This document shows, in pieces, positions 1-7,085 of a DNA stretch of 16,592 nt (its first letter is position 1; every line of letters starts with the position of its first letter). This stretch comes from an uncultured Gammaproteobacteria bacterium (GTDB lineage Bacteria; Pseudomonadota; Gammaproteobacteria; Pseudomonadales; Pseudohongiellaceae): positions 1 to 16,592 of the forward strand of contig CAISYX010000357.1 of the NCBI GenBank assembly GCA_903889815.1. The letters are read 5' to 3'. A model generated the notes under the pieces. That model saw only the letters and a list, made by a program, of their open reading frames with translations. It was not told the DNA's origin and did not search any database. The position numbers and the translations under genes were made by a program.

Positions 1-1487
1 AGAACCACTGTCGCGGTTGTGCCATCGGCAAAGGGTGAAAATGTCGTGGCGCTTCCGAAGATCATCGCGTAAGTGCCAAATGCTGAGCTTGGCACAATAG
101 CCGGAATCGTCGTGTCATTCAGCCGACTGAGCACTTCTGTGAGGCTGCCGTAGGGGACGGGCTCCTCGTTCGTTCCAAACTGTCCGCCGTTCAGGTAAAC
201 GACACCATTCCTGACGGCCAGAAACACCTGGGTGTTGAAATAGTAACGATAGGTGTAGCCGTCGGCGCGCAGGTTGTACGTTTGGGGGCCGCTCGGAAAT
301 ACCGAGGAATATTGCGCTTCGGCAAGCCCGAACAATTGGTTGATCCTGGTTGTATCCGGGTCAGTACCCGCCGCGTCGGCGCATTCAGTGGACAGAGAGG
401 TCTTGTCCCCGGCGAACTCTCCGAAACGCACACCTGCGGCCGACTCCATGAAGAACTGTCCTGTCGGGAAGTTTTCGTCGAAATCGGCAGGGTCATCATC
501 GCGCGTCAGATCAAGCACATACTGGATGTCGCCATTGGCATTGCTCCAGATGGCGTTGGTGCCACTGATACGCGGAAACGCCAGATTGAGCTCGCCGACA
601 CAGAGTTGTCCCGTGCTGGACAACACGAAAGTCAATGCAGTACCGCTTGGCAGCGGCGAGAAGGGCTGGGGCAGCTCCAGCGTGAGGGCGAAAGTACCAC
701 GGTAGAAATCGTAGGTTCCGGAAGCGTCCGGGCGCCGCAGTCTGTTGATGCTCGGCGTCCCGCCCTGTTGCGCCGCTTGCTGAAGCGTAACTTCTGTCAG
801 GTCTTTAAAGGAGCCCGTCGGGACGAACGCCTCCCCATACAATCCTCCTCTGGCGAAGACTTCGTCTCCACGCACAGCAAGATAGATTTCAGTCGACGGG
901 TAGTATCTGAACACGTCGAAACCGTTGCCAATCTGATTGAAGGTCAGCGCGCTGGGAGGAAACAGCGCGGGAAACGCCTGTTCGGCGTCACTGAACAGGA
1001 TATTGACATTGGGAAGTGGCAGATCTCCACACGAGCCAGTGTCGGGAATTGGCCCGGGTCCGGTCAGTCGGGCATACAAGCTGCCCGCTGTCGACAGCAC
1101 GTCGAACCCGGAGAAGGCGATGTTATTGATGTCCAAAGCAAAGACAAGATCCAGCGACGGGATGTCCCAGTGGACTTTACCGAAGGGCCCGCCTCGCAAT
1201 TCAGGACTGCTTGCGATCAGATCAACAGTCTCGGAGTTGCTGCGCTTGATGCACATGTCTCCGATGGCTGTGACATAGAGCTGTATGTCGTATGGAACTA
1301 CCCTGGGGTTTGCAGGCTGCAGCGGCGACAGCGGTGTTGCAGCGGTTACATCCAGAGAATAGCGCCCTTGCAGCTCCGAGGGGATACTCACACTTGGAAA
1401 CACCTGCGCTGACAACAGCGGCGTCTGGCCCAGGCAACCGACCGCCAGAAGCGTAGCCAGATATCTTATTGCTTGCGACTTGAACAT
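1..1487 (-). CDS. Large secreted protein with ~215-residue tandem repeats (3' end outside window)
   Basis: The frame is open from ATG at 1487 to base 1 with no stop, so this is the first ~495 residues of a longer protein. The start has AGAGG about 6 bases upstream, and residues 1-27 look like a Sec signal peptide (hydrophobic run, then LLSA/Q). The rest is a tandem array. Each unit opens with G-x-Y (G41, G257, G471), has an x-x-C motif (GDMC, C79; GQLC, C296) and ends with an F/Y-R-Y-Y module: FRYYPSTEIYLAV at 193-205 and YRYYFNTQVFLAV at 413-425, each followed by a GG-x-(Y/F)-G turn and G-S-(F/L)-x-(D/E)-(L/V). A third unit is cut by the edge. I know the RYYPxTxxYLxV module from many uncharacterised proteobacterial surface or secreted proteins, but no function is established. 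It is transcribed divergently from pxpA across a 178-bp gap. Product and localisation are inferred; the open frame and repeats are seen directly. Confidence 0.85.
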   Translation of the reverse strand, partial: MFKSQAIRYLATLLAVGCLGQTPLLSAQVFPSVSIPSELQGRYSLDVTAATPLSPLQPANPRVVPYDIQLYVTAIGDMCIKRSNSETVDLIASSPELRGGPFGKVHWDIPSLDLVFALDINNIAFSGFDVLSTAGSLYARLTGPGPIPDTGSCGDLPLPNVNILFSDAEQAFPALFPPSALTFNQIGNGFDVFRYYPSTEIYLAVRGDEVFARGGLYGEAFVPTGSFKDLTEVTLQQAAQQGGTPSINRLRRPDASGTYDFYRGTFALTLELPQPFSPLPSGTALTFVLSSTGQLCVGELNLAFPRISGTNAIWSNANGDIQYVLDLTRDDDPADFDENFPTGQFFMESAAGVRFGEFAGDKTSLSTECADAAGTDPDTTRINQLFGLAEAQYSSVFPSGPQTYNLRADGYTYRYYFNTQVFLAVRNGVVYLNGGQFGTNEEPVPYGSLTEVLSRLNDTTIPAIVPSSAFGTYAMIFGSATTFSPFADGTTATVV

Positions 1488-1544
1488 CCACACCTCTGCA
1501 TTTCGGAACAACGTAACATCTGCCGCCGGTATTAGAACCCGTCT

Positions 1545-1552
1545 CCCCCCCC
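1545..1552. repeat. C8 homopolymer in divergent intergenic region
   Basis: Eight consecutive C residues lie between the start of the repeat protein (1487, minus) and pxpA (1666, plus), about 58 bases upstream of the minus-strand ATG. Mononucleotide G/C tracts near promoters of surface proteins can change length by slippage, but eight bases is at the low end and no promoter elements were identified around it. Confidence 0.5.
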
Positions 1553-1583
1553 GGATGCCTAGCCCCATCCCCTTGTTTCTGGT

Positions 1584-1603
1584 GAAAAAAATGCGCTTTT
1601 TTC
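1584..1603. repeat. A/T-run inverted repeat
   Basis: GAAAAAA (1584-1590) is mirrored by TTTTTTC (1597-1603) around a 6-base centre. It lies in the divergent pxpA/repeat-protein gap, 62 bases before the pxpA start. It could be an upstream promoter A/T element or a weak hairpin; its A/T stem makes it a poor terminator. Confidence 0.35.
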
Positions 1604-1665
1604 CTGTAGCCCGCCCCCACGGGATGGACTATGCTCCGGAGCAGCTCCCCAAGCAGGACATTTAC

Positions 1666-2400
1666 ATGCACATCGATCTGAATGCCGATCTGGGCGAAGG
1701 CGCTCCCCACGACCGGGCTCTGCTGGCACTTGTCAGCTCCGTCAACATCAGCTGCGGCGTGCACGCCGGTGATCCTGACTCTCTCGCAGCAGCGATCCGG
1801 CAGGCGCTGCTGCACGGAGTGCGCATTGGTGCCCACCCCTCGTTTCCGGACCGGGAGCACGCTGGCCGCGCCCCCATGCACCTGCCATTCCCGAAGCTGC
1901 GCAATCACCTGCTCTACCAGCTGGGGGCCCTCGACGCGCTGGTCAGGGCGCAGGGCACCAGGCTTGCCCACGTGAAGCCCCACGGCGCACTTTACAACCA
2001 GGCGGCCGACGACCCGCAGCTGGCAGAGGACTTCGTGTTGATTGTGCAGGAGTTCGACCCCAGCCTGGCTTTGGTAGGACTGGCCGGCGGCGAGCTGTAC
2101 CATGCCGCTCGACAGGTCGGCATGGGTTTCATTGCCGAGGCCTTCGCAGACCGCCGCTATACCAGTGCAGGGACCCTGCTGCCCCGCGCTGACGAGCGGG
2201 CACTGATTCACGATCCACAGATGGCGCTGGCGCAATCACTGGAGATCATCACCAATGGTTTCGTCACCGCGGTGGATGGCAGCAGGGTGCCGGTGCAGGC
2301 CGATACCTTGTGCCTGCATGGCGACACTCCCGAGGCGCTGCTGTTCGCGCAGACACTGAGGGCGGCGTTTCTGGAAGCGGGAATACAGGTCAGGGCCTGA
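1666..2400 (+). CDS. pxpA: 5-oxoprolinase subunit A (PxpA; LamB/YcsF family)
   Basis: PxpA is the YcsF-fold subunit of the PxpABC 5-oxoprolinase, which cleaves 5-oxoproline (pyroglutamate) to glutamate using ATP in the cytoplasm. From ATG 1666 the product is 244 residues, the same length as E. coli PxpA as I recall it. Family landmarks are in register: IDLNADLGEG at 3-12, NISCGVHAGD at 27-36, IGAHPSFPDRE at 54-64, HVKPHGALYNQAA at 102-114, FADRRY at 160-165 and LCLHGD at 215-220. The frame stays open upstream to 1480, but that would overlap the divergent gene; the family N-terminus and an AGGA about 8 bases upstream favour 1666. In most genomes the gene sits with pxpB and pxpC; neither is in this window. 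The gene looks intact. Confidence 0.95.
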   Translation: MHIDLNADLGEGAPHDRALLALVSSVNISCGVHAGDPDSLAAAIRQALLHGVRIGAHPSFPDREHAGRAPMHLPFPKLRNHLLYQLGALDALVRAQGTRLAHVKPHGALYNQAADDPQLAEDFVLIVQEFDPSLALVGLAGGELYHAARQVGMGFIAEAFADRRYTSAGTLLPRADERALIHDPQMALAQSLEIITNGFVTAVDGSRVPVQADTLCLHGDTPEALLFAQTLRAAFLEAGIQVRA

Positions 2401-2990
2401 CCGCGACGCGCGGGATCAGGTCTACCATTGGCGCTTTCGCCCTCAACTTCCTGCCAGAGACGCTGGACCGGTCGCTCACAGACTATTTTTACCTGTGGGA
2501 CTCAGAGATATTCCGCTCCATTGCCCAGCATGGCTATCGCTTTGAACTGGATATGAGAGACCCCGCGCGCACGTGGGAGACCAACAACGTTGCGTATCCG
2601 CCGCTATACCCTTTCATCTCCCGCATGACGCATGCGCTGTTTGATCTCTCATGGCCTGCAGCACTCGTGCTGGTCGCCAACCTTGCCTGGATTGCCGCGG
2701 TCGGTTTTCTGCTAATGATTGCCCGGCGTCTGCGCCTGGACGCTCTCTGGGTCGTCTTTCTGCTGCTGGTCTTCGCACTTTACCCCGTCAGCATCTGGCT
2801 GCTGGCAGGATACTCGGATGCGCTGAGCCTGGCGCTGACGTTTGCCATTCTGCACCTGGCTCTGGGCGTTATGGAGGATCCCTCGCGGCACCGCGCACTA
2901 TGGCTGTTCGTGCTGGGCATGCTGCCAGGCGGAATTGTCTTGCAGCAAAACATGTTTGAGTTGTTCTATCAGAGGATATTGCAGGGCTGA
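2401..2990 (+). pseudogene. Remnant of a PIG-V-like membrane mannosyltransferase
   Basis: An open frame follows the pxpA stop and encodes about 196 residues resembling the N-terminal half of PIG-V/GPI-mannosyltransferase-II-like membrane glycosyltransferases, which move a lipid-linked sugar at the outer face of the membrane. Seen motifs are YLWDSEIFRSIAQHGY (the family's WD-x-x-x-F/Y-x-x-IA-x-x-GY region), VAYPPLYPF, and SIWLLAGYSDALSLA, with three or four hydrophobic segments. The only in-frame ATG ahead of these (2310) lies 90 bases inside pxpA and would add a non-hydrophobic leader unlike the family, so no convincing start exists. The frame stops after four segments, about half the usual ~400 residues, and only 27 bases remain before the convergent modF. 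I read this as a gene that lost both ends, possibly when modF was joined here. A short expressed protein cannot be excluded. Confidence 0.55.
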
Positions 2991-3017
2991 CGCTGCGCCA
3001 GCGCCGCAAGCTGACCC

Positions 3018-4523
3018 TCATTCGCGCTGTTCAATCTCAACGCCCCGCGGTCCGAAGCGCAGCCATTGATTGATGCACTGTGGCGCTTCGTCCTGCAGGT
3101 GACTCACAAACAGAATCTGTGTCTGCGTCGTCGCTGCAATGCGGTCAACAATGCCGAGGATGAGCGCACGGGCGTGATCATCCAGCCCCACGCAGGGCTC
3201 GTCCAGAATCAAGAGCGCCGGGTGCTTGACCATTGCGCGGGCCAGCAGCACCAGACGCTGTTCACCAAAGGACAGTTCGTGATAATAGTCGCCAGCCAGC
3301 GAGGCTATGGCGAATGTCTCCAGCCAGTCACGAGCAGCATTGTGCTCACTCGCGCCGCTGTCATCGTAAAGTCCGACCGAGTCGAAGAAGCCTGATACCA
3401 CCACATCCAGCACACGCCAGCCCTTGCCGTAACGATTGTGCAATTCATTGGACACGACGCCGAAGTGCGCCTTGACCTCCCACACTGTTTCGCCGGTGCC
3501 GCGTCGGCGACCAAACACGGACACATCCTGGCCATAGGCCTTGTGATTCTCGCCGCTGATCAGGCTGAGCAATGTCGACTTGCCGCAGCCATTGGGGCCG
3601 CTGATCAGCGTGTGCTGCCCGGCGCGCACGGACCATGTCAGATTTTCCAGAACCACCTTGCCGTTGTAGCCGGCAGTAACATTGCGCAACGCGAGCAGCG
3701 GAACTCCCGCGGGCGGCTGGGCGCGCCAATGCAACAATGGCGGCGGGAGCTGCCGGGGAATCAGCACTGGTTTGCGCACAAGTCGTTCAAAATCAGTACC
3801 ACCGAGAACACTGGCGAGCGACCCCTGAGCCACCACGCTCAGTTGCTCCAGCAAGGCCATATGGGTGATGCCGGGCAGGATGTCGCGCTCGCGGCGACAG
3901 AGCAACAGAGTACTGGTATCCAGCAGCAGGCTGCTGGAGAGCACCTGCTGGAGTCGCGTGCGGTAATCGAGGTCGATACTTTCGAGAGGTTCGTCCAGCA
4001 CCAGCAAGCGGGGCCGCTGGTAGAGAGCGCGGGCCAGCAAGGCCTTGCGCGTCTGTCCGGAGGACAGATAACGAATGCCGCGATCCTGCAGTGGCAGCAG
4101 ATCGAGCGCGGTGAGCAATGCCTGCAGTCGATCTTCCTCCGCGGCCGAGCCGGTATGCCCGGCACTGATCAACGCACGTACCGTTGTCCCCTGGTCGAGG
4201 GCTGCATCACTGTATTCACTGATGTCATGGCGGTTGTCCAGAGAAGCCAGCGACTGTTGTTCTTCGAAGGAGACAAACAGAACATCCTTGCGCGGGTCGA
4301 AGCCAGACAGGTAATGCACGTGATCTGCCCCTTGCCGCAGCTGGCCGCACAGCAGCTGCGCCAACACTGATTTACCCGCGCCATTGCCGCCGAACAGGCA
4401 CCAGTGCTCTCCCCGCCGCAGCGTGAACCCGGGTACTCGCAGCGTACGCCGGCTGCTCAGGCGGCAGACCATGGCGCTGACGTGGATCAGAGCGTCCTCG
4501 TCTGCAGGCGCGACAGTACTCAT
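3018..4523 (-). CDS. modF: ModF-like protein with two fused ABC ATPase domains
   Basis: This 501-residue cytoplasmic protein has two ABC ATPase domains and no membrane part. Domain 1: Walker A GGNGAGKS (45-52), signature LSSGQ (153-157), Walker B LLVLDEP (173-179). Domain 2: Walker A GPNGCGKST (309-317), signature LSFGEQ (417-422), Walker B LLILDEP (437-443), H-loop VSH (473-475). Domain 1 lacks the H-loop histidine (LLLCRRERD, about 206-213). Stretches such as GRRRGTGETVWEVKAHFG (338-355) and VLDVVVSGFFDSVGLY (371-386) match my memory of E. coli ModF (PhrA), which is also asymmetric. ModF sits with molybdate genes in enterics but its job is unclear; no mod genes are visible here. The start has AAGG about 6 bases upstream. 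It begins 30 bp after the serine hydrolase gene on the same strand, so the two are probably co-transcribed. Confidence 0.85.
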   Translation of the reverse strand: MSTVAPADEDALIHVSAMVCRLSSRRTLRVPGFTLRRGEHWCLFGGNGAGKSVLAQLLCGQLRQGADHVHYLSGFDPRKDVLFVSFEEQQSLASLDNRHDISEYSDAALDQGTTVRALISAGHTGSAAEEDRLQALLTALDLLPLQDRGIRYLSSGQTRKALLARALYQRPRLLVLDEPLESIDLDYRTRLQQVLSSSLLLDTSTLLLCRRERDILPGITHMALLEQLSVVAQGSLASVLGGTDFERLVRKPVLIPRQLPPPLLHWRAQPPAGVPLLALRNVTAGYNGKVVLENLTWSVRAGQHTLISGPNGCGKSTLLSLISGENHKAYGQDVSVFGRRRGTGETVWEVKAHFGVVSNELHNRYGKGWRVLDVVVSGFFDSVGLYDDSGASEHNAARDWLETFAIASLAGDYYHELSFGEQRLVLLARAMVKHPALLILDEPCVGLDDHARALILGIVDRIAATTQTQILFVSHLQDEAPQCINQWLRFGPRGVEIEQRE

Positions 4524-4553
4524 GCCTTGCTCTCCCGCAGACCATGCTGCGTG

Positions 4554-5864
4554 TCAGTCGGTAAGTGTCTGGGCAACGATGGCCTTGAACTTGTCTGCCA
4601 GGGAATAGGCGCCCGCAGGCTCGATCTGCATCATGAGGACGGCCACCGTGCCGGTCTCCGGATCAGCCCAGGCAGAGGTGCCCAGCGAACCGGTCCAGCC
4701 AAACTCACCATTGTTCACGCTGAAAGGGCTTTTCGCTGCGTCGATGACCACCATGTAGCCATAGCCCCAGCCACGATCCAGGATGCGGCTTTGCGGTGAC
4801 ATGCCAATGGGCAGGAGTGCCGCAGGGACGTGATTTCGGGTCATCTCTGCGATGCCTTCCTGCGACAGGAGGCGTTCACCGTCAAGAGCACCTCCTTCGA
4901 GGAACATCTGCAGCAGACGCAGATAGTCTGGCACCGTGCTCACCAGCCCGGCAGAGCCCTCCTTGAGCGGTGGGTCCTGTGTTATCGGCACTTCCATCTC
5001 AGGCTGCTTGCGAAGCGGGCCGCCTTCGCGCGGCACCTGGTAGGTGCGTGCCAGGCGATCAACTTTCTCCGGCGGAACAAAGAACGCCGTATCCGTCATG
5101 CGCAGCGGACGCAGGACGTGGTCCTGCAGGTAAACGTCGAAGGGCTGTCCTGTGACAATCTCGATGACACGCCCGAGCACCGTGGTGGACTCGCTGTAGA
5201 CCCACACGCTGCCGGGGTCGCCCACCAAGGGCACATCCGCCACCTTCTCCACGAACTGCGCCAGTGTGTCGGCACGGGAGCGCACCGCACGGCTCTGGTA
5301 CAAGGCCCGGTCGCGATGACTCAGCCCACCGATGTTGAGCAGCAGGTCGCGGATGGTGATTTCCCTGGCAGGCGGTCGCAGCAGACTGTTGTCGGGATCA
5401 TCAGGATTCACAAACACCTGCATGTCCGCGAAACTCGGGATGTAGCGGGCCACGGGATCTTCCAGTGCGAGGCGACCCTGCTCCACCAGCTGCATGACGG
5501 CCAGCGAGGTGATGGACTTGCTCAGGGACCGGATCTGGAAAATGGAATCTTCCCGCATGGCCTGTCCCGCTTCGATGTCCTGCCAGCCCATGCTTTCGAG
5601 GTACACGATCTTGCCATGCCGTGCCACTCCTGCGACCAGCCCGGCCACTCGCCCATCGTCCACATGCTGGCGCAACATGGTATCGAGCAGCCCGAATCGC
5701 GCAGAAGACATGCCAACGGCTTCGGGCTCGGTGCGGGCCAGGCTGGAGGCCGGTGCGCCGTCTGCACCCAGTGCGGGGAGTGAGATCGCCAAGGCCATGC
5801 AGTACGCTGTCAGGCGCACGAGTCGATGAAGCTGGATGGAAACACCAGATGTGCAGACACGCAT
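4554..5864 (-). CDS. Secreted beta-lactamase-family serine hydrolase
   Basis: The 436-residue product has an N-terminal signal (basic start, hydrophobic 18-31, probable cleavage after ALG at 33) and a class C beta-lactamase/EstB-type fold. S113-L-S-K116 is the S-x-x-K nucleophile/base pair in the usual context (FQIRSLSKSITSLAVMQLVEQG, 109-130, read in parts). YSES (223-226) occupies the Y-x-N/S position, and GWTGSLGT (389-396) occupies the K/H/W-x-G strand. DLLLNIGGL (173-181) replaces the common DLLTHTSGL. Relatives include esterases, D-aminopeptidases and penicillin-binding-like enzymes; the substrate cannot be read from sequence and antibiotic resistance should not be assumed. AGGGG about 8 bases upstream supports the start. 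It is the first gene of a likely unit with modF and faces the FAH-like gene across a 292-bp gap. Confidence 0.9.
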   Translation of the reverse strand: MRVCTSGVSIQLHRLVRLTAYCMALAISLPALGADGAPASSLARTEPEAVGMSSARFGLLDTMLRQHVDDGRVAGLVAGVARHGKIVYLESMGWQDIEAGQAMREDSIFQIRSLSKSITSLAVMQLVEQGRLALEDPVARYIPSFADMQVFVNPDDPDNSLLRPPAREITIRDLLLNIGGLSHRDRALYQSRAVRSRADTLAQFVEKVADVPLVGDPGSVWVYSESTTVLGRVIEIVTGQPFDVYLQDHVLRPLRMTDTAFFVPPEKVDRLARTYQVPREGGPLRKQPEMEVPITQDPPLKEGSAGLVSTVPDYLRLLQMFLEGGALDGERLLSQEGIAEMTRNHVPAALLPIGMSPQSRILDRGWGYGYMVVIDAAKSPFSVNNGEFGWTGSLGTSAWADPETGTVAVLMMQIEPAGAYSLADKFKAIVAQTLTD

Positions 5865-5908
5865 TGAAATACCCCTGTGTTGTTATTGTGAGAGGAATGA
5901 TCGGGAAT

Positions 5909-5922
5909 ACCAGAAGCCTGGT
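5909..5922. promoter_or_regulatory. Small palindrome in the serine hydrolase/FAH divergent region
   Basis: ACCAG-AAGC-CTGGT is a 5-bp-arm inverted repeat 45 bases upstream of the serine hydrolase ATG. Size and position suit a regulator half-site pair or a leader hairpin, but chance occurrence is likely enough that confidence is low. Confidence 0.25.
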
Positions 5923-6044
5923 GTGATGATATGCGTAATGCCGACAAACACAAATCGTTGGAACTGCGCTGGCTTGCGTCAGCTGGCTTGATTAGTGCTG
6001 GCAACAGGTTCAGGATAGCCCGCGCTGTTGCTCCGCCTCTCCTG

Positions 6045-6072
6045 CGTGCAGGTCCGGACCCGGAGCTGCACG
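6045..6072 (+). other. 28-nt hairpin upstream of the FAH-family gene
   Basis: CGTGCAG (6045-6051) pairs perfectly with CTGCACG (6066-6072). After one G/G mismatch, TCCG (6053-6056) pairs with CGGA (6061-6064), leaving a GACC loop. It ends 84 bases before the GTG start at 6157. No T-run follows, so it is not a standard terminator. It could be a 5'-UTR structure or a protein-binding palindrome in the divergent promoter region. Confidence 0.45.
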
Positions 6073-6156
6073 AAAGGCTGACCAGATTCGTTTCTTCACA
6101 TTGCAGGGCAATGTCCGGACTGGCAAAGCTCCAACCCACCCAGAGGAGGTGTTTGC

Positions 6157-6984
6157 GTGAAGCATTCATTGAACAAGATTGTTGCAGGCTTGATGGTTTC
6201 CGGTGCATTGGCGGGTTCCGCCCAGGCAGCGGAGTTTGTCCGTTACGAACAGAATGGCACCGTGTCCTGGGGCGAACTGGTCGACTCGACCATTCACCAG
6301 CTCAGCGATGCTCCCTACCTCGGCGGCACACGCACCGGCACTACGGTTGCGCAGTCCGCTGTCGCTCTCAAGGCGCCCGTTGATCCTGAACTGGTGGTCA
6401 TGACCGCACTGAACTTCCGCAGCCACCTCACTGGTGAGCCCGCCGAGTACCCAGGCCTGTTCATCGTTCCTGCCAGCTCCATCATCGGACCGGAAGAGAA
6501 CATGATCATCCCCGTGGACTCCAACAATTTCCATTACGAAGCGGAAGCAGTCGTCGTCATTGGCAAGCGTGCGGACAATGTTTCCGTGGAAGATGCTTCT
6601 GACTACATTTTCGGGCTTACCGCCGGCAATGACGGCAGCGCCCGCGACTGGCAGGGAGCCGACCTGCAGTGGACACGCGCCAAGGGCAGCAAGACGTTCA
6701 ACGCCGTTGGACCGACTCTGGTCACAGGCCTGGACCCGAACAATGTGCAGATCGAAGGCCGACTGAATGGCGAAGTCCGTCAGGGTGAAAACACCTCTGA
6801 CATGATTTTCAACTTCGACTACATGGTCAGCTACATCTCCCGTTACTTCGTTCTGGAACCGGGCGACCTGGTGTGGTCCGGCACCATGAACGTCACCCAG
6901 CAGCTGAACCACGGTGACGTGTACGAAGTGGAAGTGGAAGGCGTGCCTGTTCTGCGCACACCGGTCATCAAGGCCGGTCAGTAA
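6157..6984 (+). CDS. Exported fumarylacetoacetate hydrolase (FAH)-family protein
   Basis: Starts at GTG 6157 with a strong AGAGGAGG 7 bases upstream. The 275-residue product opens with a clear Sec signal (K-rich start, hydrophobic 8-22, SAQA/A cleavage after 24), then an FAH-type C-terminal catalytic domain. Seen landmarks: NFRSHL (86-91), FHYEAEAVVVIGK (125-137) with the metal ligands E128 and E130, GNDGSARDWQ (157-166) with third ligand D159, KGSKTFNAVGP (176-186) and the GDLVWSGT (236-243) strand. Family members cleave C-C bonds in beta-diketones or decarboxylate oxaloacetate, using Mg2+ or Mn2+, and are normally cytoplasmic, so the signal peptide is the odd point. The common GVG glycines after W-S/T-G-T are replaced by NVT. 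The gene is monocistronic: promoter-side gap upstream, terminator downstream. Substrate unknown. Confidence 0.88.
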   Translation: MKHSLNKIVAGLMVSGALAGSAQAAEFVRYEQNGTVSWGELVDSTIHQLSDAPYLGGTRTGTTVAQSAVALKAPVDPELVVMTALNFRSHLTGEPAEYPGLFIVPASSIIGPEENMIIPVDSNNFHYEAEAVVVIGKRADNVSVEDASDYIFGLTAGNDGSARDWQGADLQWTRAKGSKTFNAVGPTLVTGLDPNNVQIEGRLNGEVRQGENTSDMIFNFDYMVSYISRYFVLEPGDLVWSGTMNVTQQLNHGDVYEVEVEGVPVLRTPVIKAGQ

Positions 6985-7003
6985 TTCCCGACACCGCAAC
7001 AAC

Positions 7004-7040
7004 AAAGGGGGAAGTGGCGTTCAGCCGCTTCCCCCTTTTT
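7004..7040 (+). terminator. Strong intrinsic terminator after the FAH-family gene
   Basis: AAAGGGGGAAGTGGC (7004-7018) pairs with GCCGCTTCCCCCTTT (7024-7038), 15 bp with one G-T wobble, around a 5-base loop, and the T-run continues two more bases. It begins 20 bases after the stop. On the other strand the stem is followed by a T-rich run, so it probably also ends the convergent copper/cytochrome gene (stop at 7086). Confidence 0.93.
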
Positions 7041-7085
7041 ATTGACGTGCTGCCCCCAGCTGCAAGTGCCAGGGCGCGTCAGGCC

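Noticed and set aside
282..1412. Long plus-strand open frame opposite the left-edge gene
   Set aside because: The minus strand is continuously open with signal peptide, RBS and internal repeats; the plus frame has low-complexity Arg/Gln-rich content and no domain.
2991..3003. CGCTG-CGC-CAGCG hairpin between the remnant and modF as a terminator
   Set aside because: Stem is five pairs and no T-run follows on either strand.
3438..4370. 310-codon plus-strand frame opposite modF
   Set aside because: It overlaps clear Walker A, signature and Walker B motifs of modF; a shadow frame.
4830..5783. 317-codon plus-strand frame opposite the serine hydrolase
   Set aside because: Lies across SxxK, YSES and GWTG motifs on the other strand; composition is His/Arg-rich without hydrophobic core.
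4554..5864. Serine hydrolase as an antibiotic resistance beta-lactamase
   Set aside because: The YSES and WTG motifs and large family of esterase/peptidase relatives give no basis for a resistance call.
6166..7005. 279-codon minus-strand frame opposite the FAH-family gene
   Set aside because: The plus strand has strong RBS, signal peptide and FAH ligands; the minus frame also runs through the terminator start.
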